From Verrucomicrobiia bacterium (GTDB lineage: Bacteria; Verrucomicrobiota; Verrucomicrobiia; Limisphaerales; Pedosphaeraceae): 64,000 bases of DNA. The notes beneath the pieces are model-generated. The model saw only the letters and a list, made by a program, of their open reading frames with translations, made no database searches and was not told the origin of the DNA. Made by a program: the position numbers and the translations under genes. The stretch is taken from positions 1 to 64,000 of the forward strand of contig DATAUW010000036.1 of NCBI GenBank assembly GCA_036268055.1. Reading direction: 5' to 3'. Positions 54,732 to 63,199 of the stretch are shown one piece after another; position 1 is the stretch's first letter; each line of letters opens with the position of its first letter.

Positions 54732-55336
54732 CACGCGCCTTTCTTCAAACTCGCGCGCACCAGCGCTTCCACTGCCGCCTGCGGCCCGAGCACGGCCAGC
54801 GCGGCGCGGACAGAATCGTGCGCCTCGACCTGCTTGAAACCCAAGGCCATCAAGGCCAGCACGGCATCGTTCACTTTCTGGTCTTCGGCGGACAAGGCGC
54901 GTTGCGCGCTCATGGCTTCCCACGCACCCACCGCGCCGATTTTGTCTTTCAATTCCACCACGATGCGTTCCGCAGTTTTTTTGCCGACGCCAGAAATTTG
55001 TGAGAGCGATTTTACGTCGCCGTTCGCCACCGCGCCGCGCAACGCCGTCACATTCATCCCGCTCAAGACATTCAACGCGATCTTCGGCCCGATGCCGCTC
55101 ACGGTATGAATCAGCAAGCGAAACATCTCGCGTTCGGCGGCCGTCACGAAACCGTAGAGCACATGCGCATCATCGCGAATCGCGAGGTGCGTCAGCAATT
55201 TCACGTCGGCGCCCGGCAGCGGCAGCCGGTCGAATGACGACAGCGGAATCAATACTTCGTAACCCACGCCGTTCACGTCCACCGTCACTTGGGTGGGGAC
55301 TGCTTCGACCAATTTTCCGTGCAAAAAATTTATCAT
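54731..55336 (-). CDS. ruvA: Holliday junction ATP-dependent DNA helicase subunit RuvA
   Basis: A 201-residue RuvA. Domain I (1-65, the OB-like MINFLHGKLVEA start), domain II with helix-hairpin-helix units (about 70-140, VSGIGPKIALNVL and ISGVGKKTAERIVVELKDK), and domain III (about 155-201) for RuvB contact. RuvA targets RuvB to junctions. AGGAG directly abuts the ATG, an atypical spacing. The ruvC gene lies upstream on the same strand; ruvB is not seen in the window. Confidence 0.97.
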   Translation of the reverse strand: MINFLHGKLVEAVPTQVTVDVNGVGYEVLIPLSSFDRLPLPGADVKLLTHLAIRDDAHVLYGFVTAAEREMFRLLIHTVSGIGPKIALNVLSGMNVTALRGAVANGDVKSLSQISGVGKKTAERIVVELKDKIGAVGAWEAMSAQRALSAEDQKVNDAVLALMALGFKQVEAHDSVRAALAVLGPQAAVEALVRASLKKGA

Positions 55337-55348
55337 CTCCTGCTAAAG

Positions 55349-55927
55349 TTATATTCGTTTCGGCGGATTGATCGCGTAGCGGCCCGTTTCCTGACTGTGG
55401 GCCAAGGCCAAGGCCAGCGCGTCCGCGGCGTCCGGGGCGGGCAACTCCGGCAGGCGCAACATTCGCTGCACCATTTTCGCCACTGCTAATTTTTGCGCCG
55501 CGCCGTAACCCACGATGGCTTGTTTCACTTTGCGCGGCGCGAGTTCATAAATTTCCAGCCCGCCTTCCGCGAGCGTCGTCAACGCCGCTCCGCGCGCTTC
55601 GCCCATGATCAGCGCGGTCTGCAAATTCTGCGCGAAGAAAAGGCCTTCCACCACGCACACCGTTGGCTGATGTTTGCGAATCACGTCCCGCAAAATTTGC
55701 GCGATCTTTACAAGGCAACGCGAATGTTCCCACGCGGACGGACAGGTGATGGTTCCTTGCGCGAGTGCGTGCGGATAGGGTGTGCCCAATCGAATCACGC
55801 CGTAGCCGGTTCCCCGCAAGGACGGATCCACGCCCATGATAATCTGGTGTGGGCTTCCGGTTCGCCGCAATTCCGGGTCAGGCTCCGCGGCAGAAGATTT
55901 CGCGCGTCCGCTCACGCGATCTTTCAT
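55349..55927 (-). CDS. ruvC: Crossover junction endodeoxyribonuclease RuvC
   Basis: Resolves Holliday junctions. The catalytic core shows MGVDPSLRGTGYG (first Asp), CVVEGLFFAQN (Glu), and PDAADALALALAH (late Asp pair). The ATG at 55927 gives 192 residues, longer by 30 than a start at the internal ATG 55837, which would omit the residue before GVDP; I prefer 55927 because upstream codons keep the expected pattern but this is uncertain. The gene directly precedes ruvA by 12 nt. Confidence 0.93.
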   Translation of the reverse strand: MKDRVSGRAKSSAAEPDPELRRTGSPHQIIMGVDPSLRGTGYGVIRLGTPYPHALAQGTITCPSAWEHSRCLVKIAQILRDVIRKHQPTVCVVEGLFFAQNLQTALIMGEARGAALTTLAEGGLEIYELAPRKVKQAIVGYGAAQKLAVAKMVQRMLRLPELPAPDAADALALALAHSQETGRYAINPPKRI

Positions 55928-56028
55928 TTGCTTGAATTGCTGGAGGCTGATACCCACCGCGTCATCATGGCAAAGGAAGCGTTCCGGCAAAAGAGAAATG
56001 AATATTAGCGCAAAAGATGCCTCCTTGC

Positions 56029-56185
56029 GGACCGCGGGTCTATGACCCGCAGCAATAGCCATAAGGTCAAGCCGCTCCCGGCTCAACCTGTCGTCTATAA
56101 CCAAGACCTCGTATTCTCAAACCGTCGCAAAATCTCCAGCGGCAATCTTCATTGTGAATTGCTGCGGGTCATAGACCCGCGGTCC
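56029..56185. repeat. REPIN-like inverted-repeat element, copy C (perfect 28-bp ends)
   Basis: Bases 56029-56056 and 56158-56185 are perfect inverted repeats of 28 bases; each arm itself contains the palindrome GCGGGTC-TA-TGACCCGC. The interior has GGTCAAGCCGCTCC near the left and GCGGCAATCTTC near the right, both shared with copy D and inverted in A and B. Flanks on both sides are unique. It fills the gap between ruvC and the DUF6600 gene. Confidence 0.95.
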
Positions 56186-56216
56186 GGACGGAAAGTGTAT
56201 CCGCCAATTTTCAGGC

Positions 56217-58310
56217 TTATCTTTTTCCCGAGCCTGAGGAACTTGAGGAACTCGAACTTGCTGAGTGCGATGACGCAGCCGGCGCGGGTGCCGCTTGCGA
56301 TATATGTTCCACCGCGGCGGCTTGCATCGAGTGAGCCATTTCCGCGCGGGCATCAACGACTGGACGCGCTTCGCTGCGGGACTCCACTCGCGCCGGTTCG
56401 CTACCGCCGCGCGCTTCATGCTGGTATCCGCCATACGCTGGTTGAGCGGCTTGGGCAGTTGGCGCAACTGATGGCGTTGTTTGCGCGGCTTGCCCGTTCC
56501 CATAGCGCGCGCCCGCTTCATTCAAATTATGCTGCACGTTCGCATTCAACTGTTGTCCCACGGTGTAATGCCCCGGCATCACATAGACCGAAGAATTCTG
56601 CGAGGGGTTCGGCGCGGCTGAAGTTTCACCACGCGGGCGCTCATAATTATTGTTGCGGCCAAAATTAAATCCCGCTGGCGAGCGGACGGGTTCGGCGGCG
56701 GCAGTGCCCGCGTAATAATTTCCCGGAGCTGTGGGCGTGACGGCAACCTGCGGCGGTTCCGGCGCGGCGGGAGCGTCCACATGCGTTAATCTCATGTTCG
56801 GCAACGGCGCGGAATTGCGCTGCCCGATCACCACGAGCGAACCCGCCGGATAATTTTCCCGCGCCGGGTGCTGGCCCATGATCACTCCCGGCGAGGCGGC
56901 GGTTTTCGCATTCAAAATCATATTCGGCACCGGCGCTTCCGAATGCGGCTGAACCGCCGAACTTCTCGTGGCTGCGCCATTTCCATTCACGCGATGCGCC
57001 GACGGCGCGGGCAACTGCGAGCGGTAAATCACGAACGACTCGCCGTGTTTTGCGATGCGGTCCGGCTGCGGCGCGTGTCCGTCCTGGCGCGGCACTTCGT
57101 GGATTTGCGCCTGGCGAATTTCCGTGCCGGACGCCGCTGAAACTTCGCGCGGGTCAATGGTTTGATTCACCACATGATGATTTTCCACGGTGAAATGGTT
57201 CACAACCGTCGAATGGCTGTGGATCTCCTGCGCCTCCTGGCCCGACAGTGCGTAACGCGCCGGCGTGTAATCGCTCATGCGCGCGGTGGGGATGAAGGTG
57301 TATTGCCGGCCGCGCAAACCGAAATCGAAATTCGCCGCCACCGCGTGTCCGCCAAAGGAGAAGCCCACTCCCGGCTTGAACTTCGCCGTGGGAGGCAGGG
57401 GCGCCCAACCGCAATAATTCAACTCATGACGCCAGCTCACCCACGCCGGACTCCAAACGCGGTTCGGTTCCCACACCCAGCCGCGATGCGCGTCCTGGAA
57501 CCAGCGGCCATAATGAAACGCCGCCCAGCCCCACGAATAATCCGACTGCCAATACCAGCCGCAATCGCTGTAAACCCACCGGCCACGATCGCAATACGGA
57601 CGCCAATCGGGATTCGACAAGCAAACCGTGGGCTGCCAGCAAAGGCCCACGCCACTCACAAAAGCCCAGCCGCCGTACGGCGCGAGTGAATTGTAAAAAT
57701 AATCGGAATCGTCCGTGACGGTGTCGCTGGTATCCACGTCCGGAGGATTGGTGGCAATCACCGTGTCCACTTCAGGGGGGAGTGTGTTCGCGAGGTCGGT
57801 CGGCGCGGGGGACGGATATGTGGGAACGGGTTGTTGCGGTTGGGGCGCGAGCAGGCTCGCCGTCGCGGCGGCGGAGGTGGCGTCAATCGCGGAGTCGCGC
57901 TGGATCATCGCCTTCACCACCGCGCCCGACACACCGAGGTCGTTGAGATAAATGATTTGATCGGAGCCAAGATTGAACTTGCTCGCGACGGTGGCCACGT
58001 AGGCGAGCATGACGTCTTCGGCCACTCCCGATTGCGCGAGATGCACGATTTCCGCCGCGGCTTTGGAGAGTTTCACTTCGGGCGGTGCGGGTTGTTGTTC
58101 GTTGAGCGAAAGACTTGGCGGCGTCAGATCGGCGGTTGGTGAATTGACCTCGGTGCTTGCGCTGGGCGCCGGTGTTGCGGAAATGTCCGGCACTGCGTTC
58201 GTCGCCGCTGGAATCGCGGCGGTATCTGCGTTGGTTATCCGCCCCGCCGCCAGCGTCAATCCGATCAGGATTGCCGCCAGCGCCCCACCCCTTAGCATGC
58301 TCATACGCAT
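56217..58310 (-). CDS. Exported DUF6600-type Trp-rich protein
   Basis: A 697-residue protein with a signal peptide (about 1-29). An N-terminal region (about 80-140) with LAQSGVAEDVMLAYV and FNLGSDQIIYLNDLGVSG is typical of verrucomicrobial proteins. The central part (about 205-330) is the DUF6600 block with W-G-x-x-x-Y and repeated GRWV, GWYW and GWAA patterns and a C-terminal low-complexity Ala/Gln/Ser-rich tail ending in SSSSSSGSGKR. Likely periplasmic or outer-envelope. No clear enzymatic function. The ATG at 58310 is preceded by AGGCGAG. Confidence 0.8.
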   Translation of the reverse strand: MRMSMLRGGALAAILIGLTLAAGRITNADTAAIPAATNAVPDISATPAPSASTEVNSPTADLTPPSLSLNEQQPAPPEVKLSKAAAEIVHLAQSGVAEDVMLAYVATVASKFNLGSDQIIYLNDLGVSGAVVKAMIQRDSAIDATSAAATASLLAPQPQQPVPTYPSPAPTDLANTLPPEVDTVIATNPPDVDTSDTVTDDSDYFYNSLAPYGGWAFVSGVGLCWQPTVCLSNPDWRPYCDRGRWVYSDCGWYWQSDYSWGWAAFHYGRWFQDAHRGWVWEPNRVWSPAWVSWRHELNYCGWAPLPPTAKFKPGVGFSFGGHAVAANFDFGLRGRQYTFIPTARMSDYTPARYALSGQEAQEIHSHSTVVNHFTVENHHVVNQTIDPREVSAASGTEIRQAQIHEVPRQDGHAPQPDRIAKHGESFVIYRSQLPAPSAHRVNGNGAATRSSAVQPHSEAPVPNMILNAKTAASPGVIMGQHPARENYPAGSLVVIGQRNSAPLPNMRLTHVDAPAAPEPPQVAVTPTAPGNYYAGTAAAEPVRSPAGFNFGRNNNYERPRGETSAAPNPSQNSSVYVMPGHYTVGQQLNANVQHNLNEAGARYGNGQAAQTTPSVAPTAQAAQPAYGGYQHEARGGSEPARVESRSEARPVVDARAEMAHSMQAAAVEHISQAAPAPAASSHSASSSSSSSSGSGKR

Positions 58311-58622
58311 AAACTCGCCTTTCGCGTTCCGTCACTTGCCATCATTATTAATGATACCACAACCGCCAAATCAGTTACCTCCAAAATCACCAGGCAGGTG
58401 CGTGTGACTTATAATACTCAGACTCACGCGCTGGGGCCGCTATTCATCATCCAGCCATCCCGCCATAACCCTTCGCAACTAGCAACTTACACACTTCAAC
58501 CTCGCAACTAACCGGCGCGAAGGCAGAACGGCGCGGCGGCGGCGAAAGAAATATTTTACGAGACGGTGGCTCGCAGCCAAAGAGGACTGATGGGAATAGA
58601 GACGCTCGGCTCGCGAAAAAAA
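58311..58622. other. Gene-free stretch
   Basis: About 310 bases between the DUF6600 gene and the small zinc-ribbon gene. I see no gene, repeat or hairpin that I can name; possibly the DUF6600 promoter is at the left end. Confidence 0.5.
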
Positions 58623-58853
58623 TCAGTTCTTCGTGGCGTGCGCTGCGGCGGGTTGTACTTCCTTCGATGATTTACCGGGTGAGATGATCATTTTGGCGGG
58701 CGCAGTTCCGGGAAGCGGTTGCAATTCTGCGACGGGGTCCGAATCGCCCATTCCGTCCATCATACTCGAGCACGAGGCGCAAACATTCGGATTCCGCGAA
58801 AGGGCGTTTCCCCCGCGCGGCATGGGCTCGGAACAACAGATGCAGATTGCCAT
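58623..58853 (-). CDS. Small zinc-ribbon-like protein
   Basis: A 76-residue protein from ATG 58853. The start MAICICCSEPMPRGG and NVCASCSSM give a C-x-C-C ... C-x-x-C set that could bind zinc. The rest is a Pro/Ala-rich tail ending in HATKN. No membrane segment. A reading from further upstream has no support. Confidence 0.6.
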   Translation of the reverse strand: MAICICCSEPMPRGGNALSRNPNVCASCSSMMDGMGDSDPVAELQPLPGTAPAKMIISPGKSSKEVQPAAAHATKN

Positions 58854-59019
58854 GTTCAAGCGTGATGAGAATCTCTCAACGAAGTTTTTAATCAAGTAAA
58901 ACTTATTAACACGAAATTCGCATGATTGTAAATTCGTTGTAACACTGGGACTTTGTTCCTTATGTCTTCTAATTATCACGTGTCATCATGATATTCGTAT
59001 CAGAAAAACTGTTGACCTC

Positions 59020-60174
59020 CTATATGACTTTCCGCACGCATTCGGGCCATTCGTAGCTGCCGGGCTTGAGGGTGAAACGCACATTTCGCGGGCCGTCAAC
59101 CAAGGTGCTCACAACGCCGAGGGCCAGTTCCCGTTCAATCGCAAGCCGCCCCCATCCCAGGCGGCGCGCCAGGGCAGCGGCGGTTTCGCCGCCTTCGGCA
59201 TACACGTTATCCACGGATGAAGCGGCAAGCACGCGTTCCGCGAGCCGCACTAAATTCTCCGCGAGCGAACGGGCGATGGCGATGTCCCGCACGAGCGGCA
59301 AACCGATTTTTAAAATGACGCGCCGTTCGTTTTTCAACGCGTGAATCGCGCCCGCAGCAATGGGTTCCATATCCGCCAAATCGAATGGTGCGCCGGCAAT
59401 GAGTTTTTTGGGCAACGAAAATATCGTTGCGCCGGATTGCGCCGCCGCTTCGCAAAATAATCGTGATGATTCGCTGGTGCTGCCGCACACGAATAATTCC
59501 GCGCCTCGTTTTTCTTCGCGCGAACTTTCACAAGGTTCGACAGCTTTGCGCAATCCTTTCATCGCGAGCAATGCGCCGAAAAATTCCGCCGCGCCCGCCG
59601 GTAGAATGTTCTCGTTTACCTGCGATGCCCAGGCGCGCAGATCTTCCGCAGTTTCGGCTTCGCCGACGAGGATGCCGTTTTCTGTTAGTGGCTCACCGAG
59701 TTTGCGCATCTGTGCCGCGTCCAGGCTTAGGAGTTTATTTACGACGGACGAAGTTCGTGGATGGTGTGGGTCATGCGCAAATTCGGTTTCGTGCAATAAT
59801 TTTCCGCGCACAAAATAATTTCCGCCGCGAATGATGCGGCCGAGCGAAGGATTCACGGGCACGAGTAGCGCGTGCGGCAAATTGAGTTCCGACATGATCG
59901 CCTGCACTTCGGCAGTCACCTGGCCGCGCAGCACGGAGTCCACTTTTTTATAAATCGACGCTGCGCCCGCATCGCGCAAAGTCCGCGCTGCGTTGCGCGC
60001 GCGGGCGGCGGATTCCGTGGGATCACATCCGCGCGAATGGGTATCCACGCAAACCAAATCGGCCGTGGCATCGCAACGTCCATTCAAGAGGATTTCCGCG
60101 CGCAGGCCGTGGCGCCAGCCGACGGCGGCCAGTTCCGCCGCGCCTGATAAATCGTCTGCGATCACGCCAATCAT
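59020..60174 (-). CDS. Four-carbon acid sugar kinase family protein (DUF1537)
   Basis: From ATG 60174, 384 residues. The N-terminal IADDLSGAAELA block and the KKVDSVLRGQV are of the DUF1537/OtnK type; the C-terminal ATP-binding half has AEGGETAAALARRLG and a final KPGSY. The family phosphorylates erythronate or threonate-like acids for entry into central metabolism (family knowledge). Its usual partner PdxA2-like dehydrogenase is absent here, so the substrate is unresolved. Confidence 0.87.
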   Translation of the reverse strand: MIGVIADDLSGAAELAAVGWRHGLRAEILLNGRCDATADLVCVDTHSRGCDPTESAARARNAARTLRDAGAASIYKKVDSVLRGQVTAEVQAIMSELNLPHALLVPVNPSLGRIIRGGNYFVRGKLLHETEFAHDPHHPRTSSVVNKLLSLDAAQMRKLGEPLTENGILVGEAETAEDLRAWASQVNENILPAGAAEFFGALLAMKGLRKAVEPCESSREEKRGAELFVCGSTSESSRLFCEAAAQSGATIFSLPKKLIAGAPFDLADMEPIAAGAIHALKNERRVILKIGLPLVRDIAIARSLAENLVRLAERVLAASSVDNVYAEGGETAAALARRLGWGRLAIERELALGVVSTLVDGPRNVRFTLKPGSYEWPECVRKVI

Positions 60175-60288
60175 AGTCAAAGGAAGTTCAAATGATGGGA
60201 AGGCCGTGGATCGTCACGGCTACTTTTGTTCCCCGAGAAATAAAAAGCTCACACTTGCCGTTCACATCCTACCTGATAAAATACCTGT

Positions 60289-60540
60289 ATGAGCTATAAA
60301 ACGGTTGAAGTCGAACTTGAAAACGGCACCGTGCGGCCTTCTGGCGCGGAGATACTGCCATCCAAAGCTCATGCCTTATTGACTTTACTTGACGAAACGA
60401 CGCCGGGTCCGGCGGCAACCTGCAGTCAGTTGGCTGATCGCTGGAATGCATTGGCAAAGCTTCCTTCAGACGAAGCCAAAGCGTTCGCGAATGATATTGA
60501 AAAGTGTCGGTTGGTATTTGGTGACCCCATCAGGAATTGA
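60289..60540 (+). CDS. Small antitoxin-like protein, overlapping tRNA-Arg antisense
   Basis: An 83-residue protein: YKTVEVELENGTVRPSGAE then a helical region and a final IEKCRLVFGDPIRN. It resembles orphan antitoxin-type proteins seen in verrucomicrobial and cyanobacterial genomes (pattern V-E-L-E-N-G-x-V-R-P). The last 22 bases of the gene lie over the 3' end of the tRNA-Arg gene on the other strand, so its C-terminus is encoded by the complement of tRNA sequence. No toxin is adjacent. Confidence 0.6.
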   Translation: MSYKTVEVELENGTVRPSGAEILPSKAHALLTLLDETTPGPAATCSQLADRWNALAKLPSDEAKAFANDIEKCRLVFGDPIRN

Positions 60541-60594
60541 ACCTGAATCTCAAGTTTAGGAAACTCGAGCTCTATCCATTTGAGCTATGGGGCC
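60519..60594 (-). tRNA. tRNA-Arg (anticodon CCT)
   Basis: Folded by eye on the minus strand: acceptor GGCCCCA pairs with TGGGGTC, D-stem GCTC/GAGC, anticodon stem CGAGT/ACTTG with loop TTCCTAA (anticodon CCT, reading AGG), short variable loop, T-stem TCAGG/CCTGA with loop TTCAATT. The discriminator is A and CCA is encoded (60519-60521 on the plus strand). Length 76 nt. Two acceptor/stem pairs are G-T, which is acceptable. Confidence 0.95.
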
Positions 60595-60666
60595 AGCCGA
60601 ACGGCAGCATCTTAGCGGTTTTTCTAAAAATGACAAGCGCATGCCGCAAAACGCCAACTGCGCGCG

Positions 60667-61200
60667 TTACCACGCCACGGGGACGGTCAGTTTTTTTCCG
60701 AAGCGGTTGTGGTAATGCAGTTGCTTGTGGTTCGCGCCGTGTTCGTGGACAAGCTTGGTGAGCTTTACGTCGTAGCAGCAGTATTCGGCGATTTCCAATA
60801 GCTTGCCTTGCTTGAACCATTGGATGGCTTGCAGGCCCTCGGCGGTTTTTTCGACGCCGAAGGTGGCGGTTGCGATGGAGTCGAGGGAGAGGCGGTGTTG
60901 CAGGGTGTTTTGCAGTTCGACAAGCATGTCGAGCGTGGGAAGCTGGCGCAAATCCATCGAGGTATAGGCGTGCAGCACTTCGTAGTCAAAGCGGAGATGA
61001 TTGAAACCCACGACGAGGTCGGCGCGCTGCAACTCGACGAGCAGATCGTCCACGTGTTGCTCGCCGTAAATTTTGTAATCACCGCGCGTGGTGCTGTAGG
61101 TCACGCCGATGCTCATTTTCATCAGGCCGATTTTGTCCCAGCCGCCCACTTCATCGGCGGATTTTTGCGTTTCGAGATCAAAATAAACAATGTTCTTCAT
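60667..61200 (-). CDS. DEDD-type 3'-5' exonuclease-like protein
   Basis: From ATG 61200, 177 residues. It has the RNase H-like exonuclease motifs: YFDLETQ (motif I Asp and Glu), VGFNHLRFDYEVL (motif II Asp), and YCCYDVKLT (motif III Tyr and Asp). Length is shorter than polymerase proofreading domains and close to the RNase_H_2/YprB type. Probably acts on RNA or DNA ends; no helicase partner is encoded here. Confidence 0.85.
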   Translation of the reverse strand: MKNIVYFDLETQKSADEVGGWDKIGLMKMSIGVTYSTTRGDYKIYGEQHVDDLLVELQRADLVVGFNHLRFDYEVLHAYTSMDLRQLPTLDMLVELQNTLQHRLSLDSIATATFGVEKTAEGLQAIQWFKQGKLLEIAEYCCYDVKLTKLVHEHGANHKQLHYHNRFGKKLTVPVAW

Positions 61201-61295
61201 GCGGCATGGATGACCACTTGTTATATAACTCCACAAGCTGCGCGTAAGTCAATTCGCGCTTTTGCGGAGGTCGAATCGAGGCGCATCATCCGGGC

Positions 61296-61457
61296 GGATC
61301 GCGGGTCTGCGACCTGCAGCAAGGTACATGAGGTCAAACCGCTTGCGGCTCAGCTTTTCGTTCCACATTCAAAATACAAAAGCATTATCGAAAACGATCG
61401 GCAAATCTCGATCGGCAATCTTTTCTAAAATTGCTGCGGGTCGCAGACCCGCGGTCC
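61296..61457. repeat. REPIN-like inverted-repeat element, copy D
   Basis: Ends at 61296-61322 and 61431-61457 are the same inverted repeat (GGATCGCGGGTCTGCGACCTGCAGCAA type) with three mismatches. Interior GAGGTCAAACCGCTTGCGGC and CGATCGGCAATCTTTTC match copy C. It lies between the DEDD exonuclease and the Mla operon. Confidence 0.9.
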
Positions 61458-61528
61458 GGGGGAGGGAAAATTTTCAAATTTTGTTGGCTAAATTTGCTTT
61501 GTAAAAACCCCTTTGACCGCATGGCGCA

Positions 61529-62407
61529 ATGAATTTAGGCTGCCTCGTGGACAAAGGGTCATTCAGCGCGATCAGCGCAGCGCGAGCCCGCGCCTTCATG
61601 GAGGCGCCGCTGCCTCGCTCGTACACGGATTATCTCGGGCATCGCCTCTTCCGGTTGTTGCTCACGGTCCAGGGGTTGCTGGCGTTTGCGCTCATCACGC
61701 TCGGGGTGATTTTGACGAAAATGAATGTCGCGCAAAGCGTGACGTTCCCGCTGATCTTTCGCGAGATGAAACGGTCGGGCATGGACTTGATTCCGTTGTT
61801 TTTGTTCATGTCGGCGGCGCTGGGTTTCGCGACGATTGGCCAGGCGGTCACGCTGCTTTCGCAATACGGCGCGACGTCTTATCTCGGCACGATCATGGTG
61901 GCGGTGGTGGTGCGCGAACTGGGCCCGCTTTTCACGGCGATGCTGGTGCTCTCGCGGTCGGGCACGGCCAATGTCATCGAACTCGGCACGGCACGTTCGC
62001 AAGGCGAAGTCGAGGCGCTCGAAGCGCTGGGCGTTGATCCGATTCATTATCTGGTGATGCCGCGCGTGATCGGCATGGCGCTCGGGGTTTTTGCGCTCTC
62101 GATTTATTTCATCATGGGCGCGTTGCTAACCGGTTATCTGTGGGCGTTTTTACAAAACGTCCCGCTGCAACCGGGAGAATATTTCCGCCAGCTTAGCGCG
62201 GCGCTGACGAGCCTGGATTTTGCGATTCTCGCGGTGAAGTCCTCGGCGTTTGGCGTGAGCATTGCCGTCATCACGTGTTATCACGGGCTGTCGCGGCCGC
62301 TGCAACTGGAGGAAGTTTCCCGCGCGACCATCGGCGCGGTGGCGCAGTGCATCATCGCCTGCGTGGTCATTGACGTGATTTTCATTTTCGTTTACCGCAC
62401 GCTCTAA
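61529..62407 (+). CDS. MlaE-type permease of a lipid ABC transporter
   Basis: A 292-residue permease (ATG 61598 gives 269 and is possible). About five hydrophobic segments and the MlaE pattern: FRLLLTVQGLLAF, FATIGQAVTLLSQYGA, VVVRELGPLFTAML and RSGTANVIELGTA, the last being the well-conserved E-L-G-T region. The Mla system moves phospholipid between outer and inner membrane (family knowledge). The stop overlaps the next start by one base. Confidence 0.92.
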   Translation: MNLGCLVDKGSFSAISAARARAFMEAPLPRSYTDYLGHRLFRLLLTVQGLLAFALITLGVILTKMNVAQSVTFPLIFREMKRSGMDLIPLFLFMSAALGFATIGQAVTLLSQYGATSYLGTIMVAVVVRELGPLFTAMLVLSRSGTANVIELGTARSQGEVEALEALGVDPIHYLVMPRVIGMALGVFALSIYFIMGALLTGYLWAFLQNVPLQPGEYFRQLSAALTSLDFAILAVKSSAFGVSIAVITCYHGLSRPLQLEEVSRATIGAVAQCIIACVVIDVIFIFVYRTL

Positions 62408-63195
62408 TGGAAAACCCACCCGCCAATTCCAGTTCGCCGGTCATCGAAATGAACGAGGTCGCGTTCGGCACGTTGCAGGACGTGGAACGCGTGGTGATGG
62501 AGAATGTGAATTGGAAAGTCGCGCCGGGCGAATATTGGGTGGTCGGAGGCATGCATGGCTCGGGCAAGCGCGATTTGATTTCATTGACCGCGGGACTGAT
62601 GCCGCCTTTGCGCGGGACGTATCGTTTGTTTGGTTCTGAGATGCCGCTTTACGGCGACGAACAACTTGCCCAGCGTCTGCGCCTTGGGATGGTTTTTGAT
62701 AACGGCAATCTGTTGCATCAACTCAACGTGCACGAAAATCTGGCGCTGCCGTTGCGGTATCATCGCGACCTGGGCTGGCAGGAAATCGAGGAACGCGTGA
62801 AGACGATGCTGGAGCTGGCGGAGTTGACGCCGTTTGAAAAAACGATGCCCGGCGCGCTGGATCATCATTGGCAGAAACGCGCCGGGCTGGCGCGAGCGCT
62901 GATGCTTGAGCCGGAGGTGCTGCTCGTGGACCATGCGTTGAGCGGCTTGGATTTTCGCCAGTCGAATTGGTTCCTGAAATTTTTCGACCAGCTTTCCGCC
63001 GGGCATGAGTTTTGCCAGAAACGCCCGATGACATTGATTGCGACCGCGGAGGATTTGCGGCCGTGGCGCAACCCGCATTGTCATTTCGCGTTTGTAAAAG
63101 AGAAACAGTTATTCACCGTGGGCCATCGCCCGCAGTTGACCTGTCATCCCGAACCGCTCGTGAAGGAACTGCTCGCGGAACCTTTCACTACTTGA
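62407..63195 (+). CDS. MlaF-like ABC subunit with degenerate ATPase motifs
   Basis: A 262-residue ABC-fold protein placed between MlaE-like and MCE genes. Its motifs are abnormal: Walker A reads GMHGSGKR (the Ser/Thr is Arg55, although Lys54 stays), the Q-loop Gln is Asp98 (VFDNG), the signature is LDHHW at 151-155 in place of LSGGQ, Walker B reads VDHA (Glu is His176) and the H-loop His is Ala214 (ATAED). Overall fold (LARALMLEP, SGLDF) is recognisable. It may bind nucleotide poorly and not hydrolyse it. Confidence 0.88.
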   Translation: MENPPANSSSPVIEMNEVAFGTLQDVERVVMENVNWKVAPGEYWVVGGMHGSGKRDLISLTAGLMPPLRGTYRLFGSEMPLYGDEQLAQRLRLGMVFDNGNLLHQLNVHENLALPLRYHRDLGWQEIEERVKTMLELAELTPFEKTMPGALDHHWQKRAGLARALMLEPEVLLVDHALSGLDFRQSNWFLKFFDQLSAGHEFCQKRPMTLIATAEDLRPWRNPHCHFAFVKEKQLFTVGHRPQLTCHPEPLVKELLAEPFTT

Positions 63196-63199
63196 ATTT

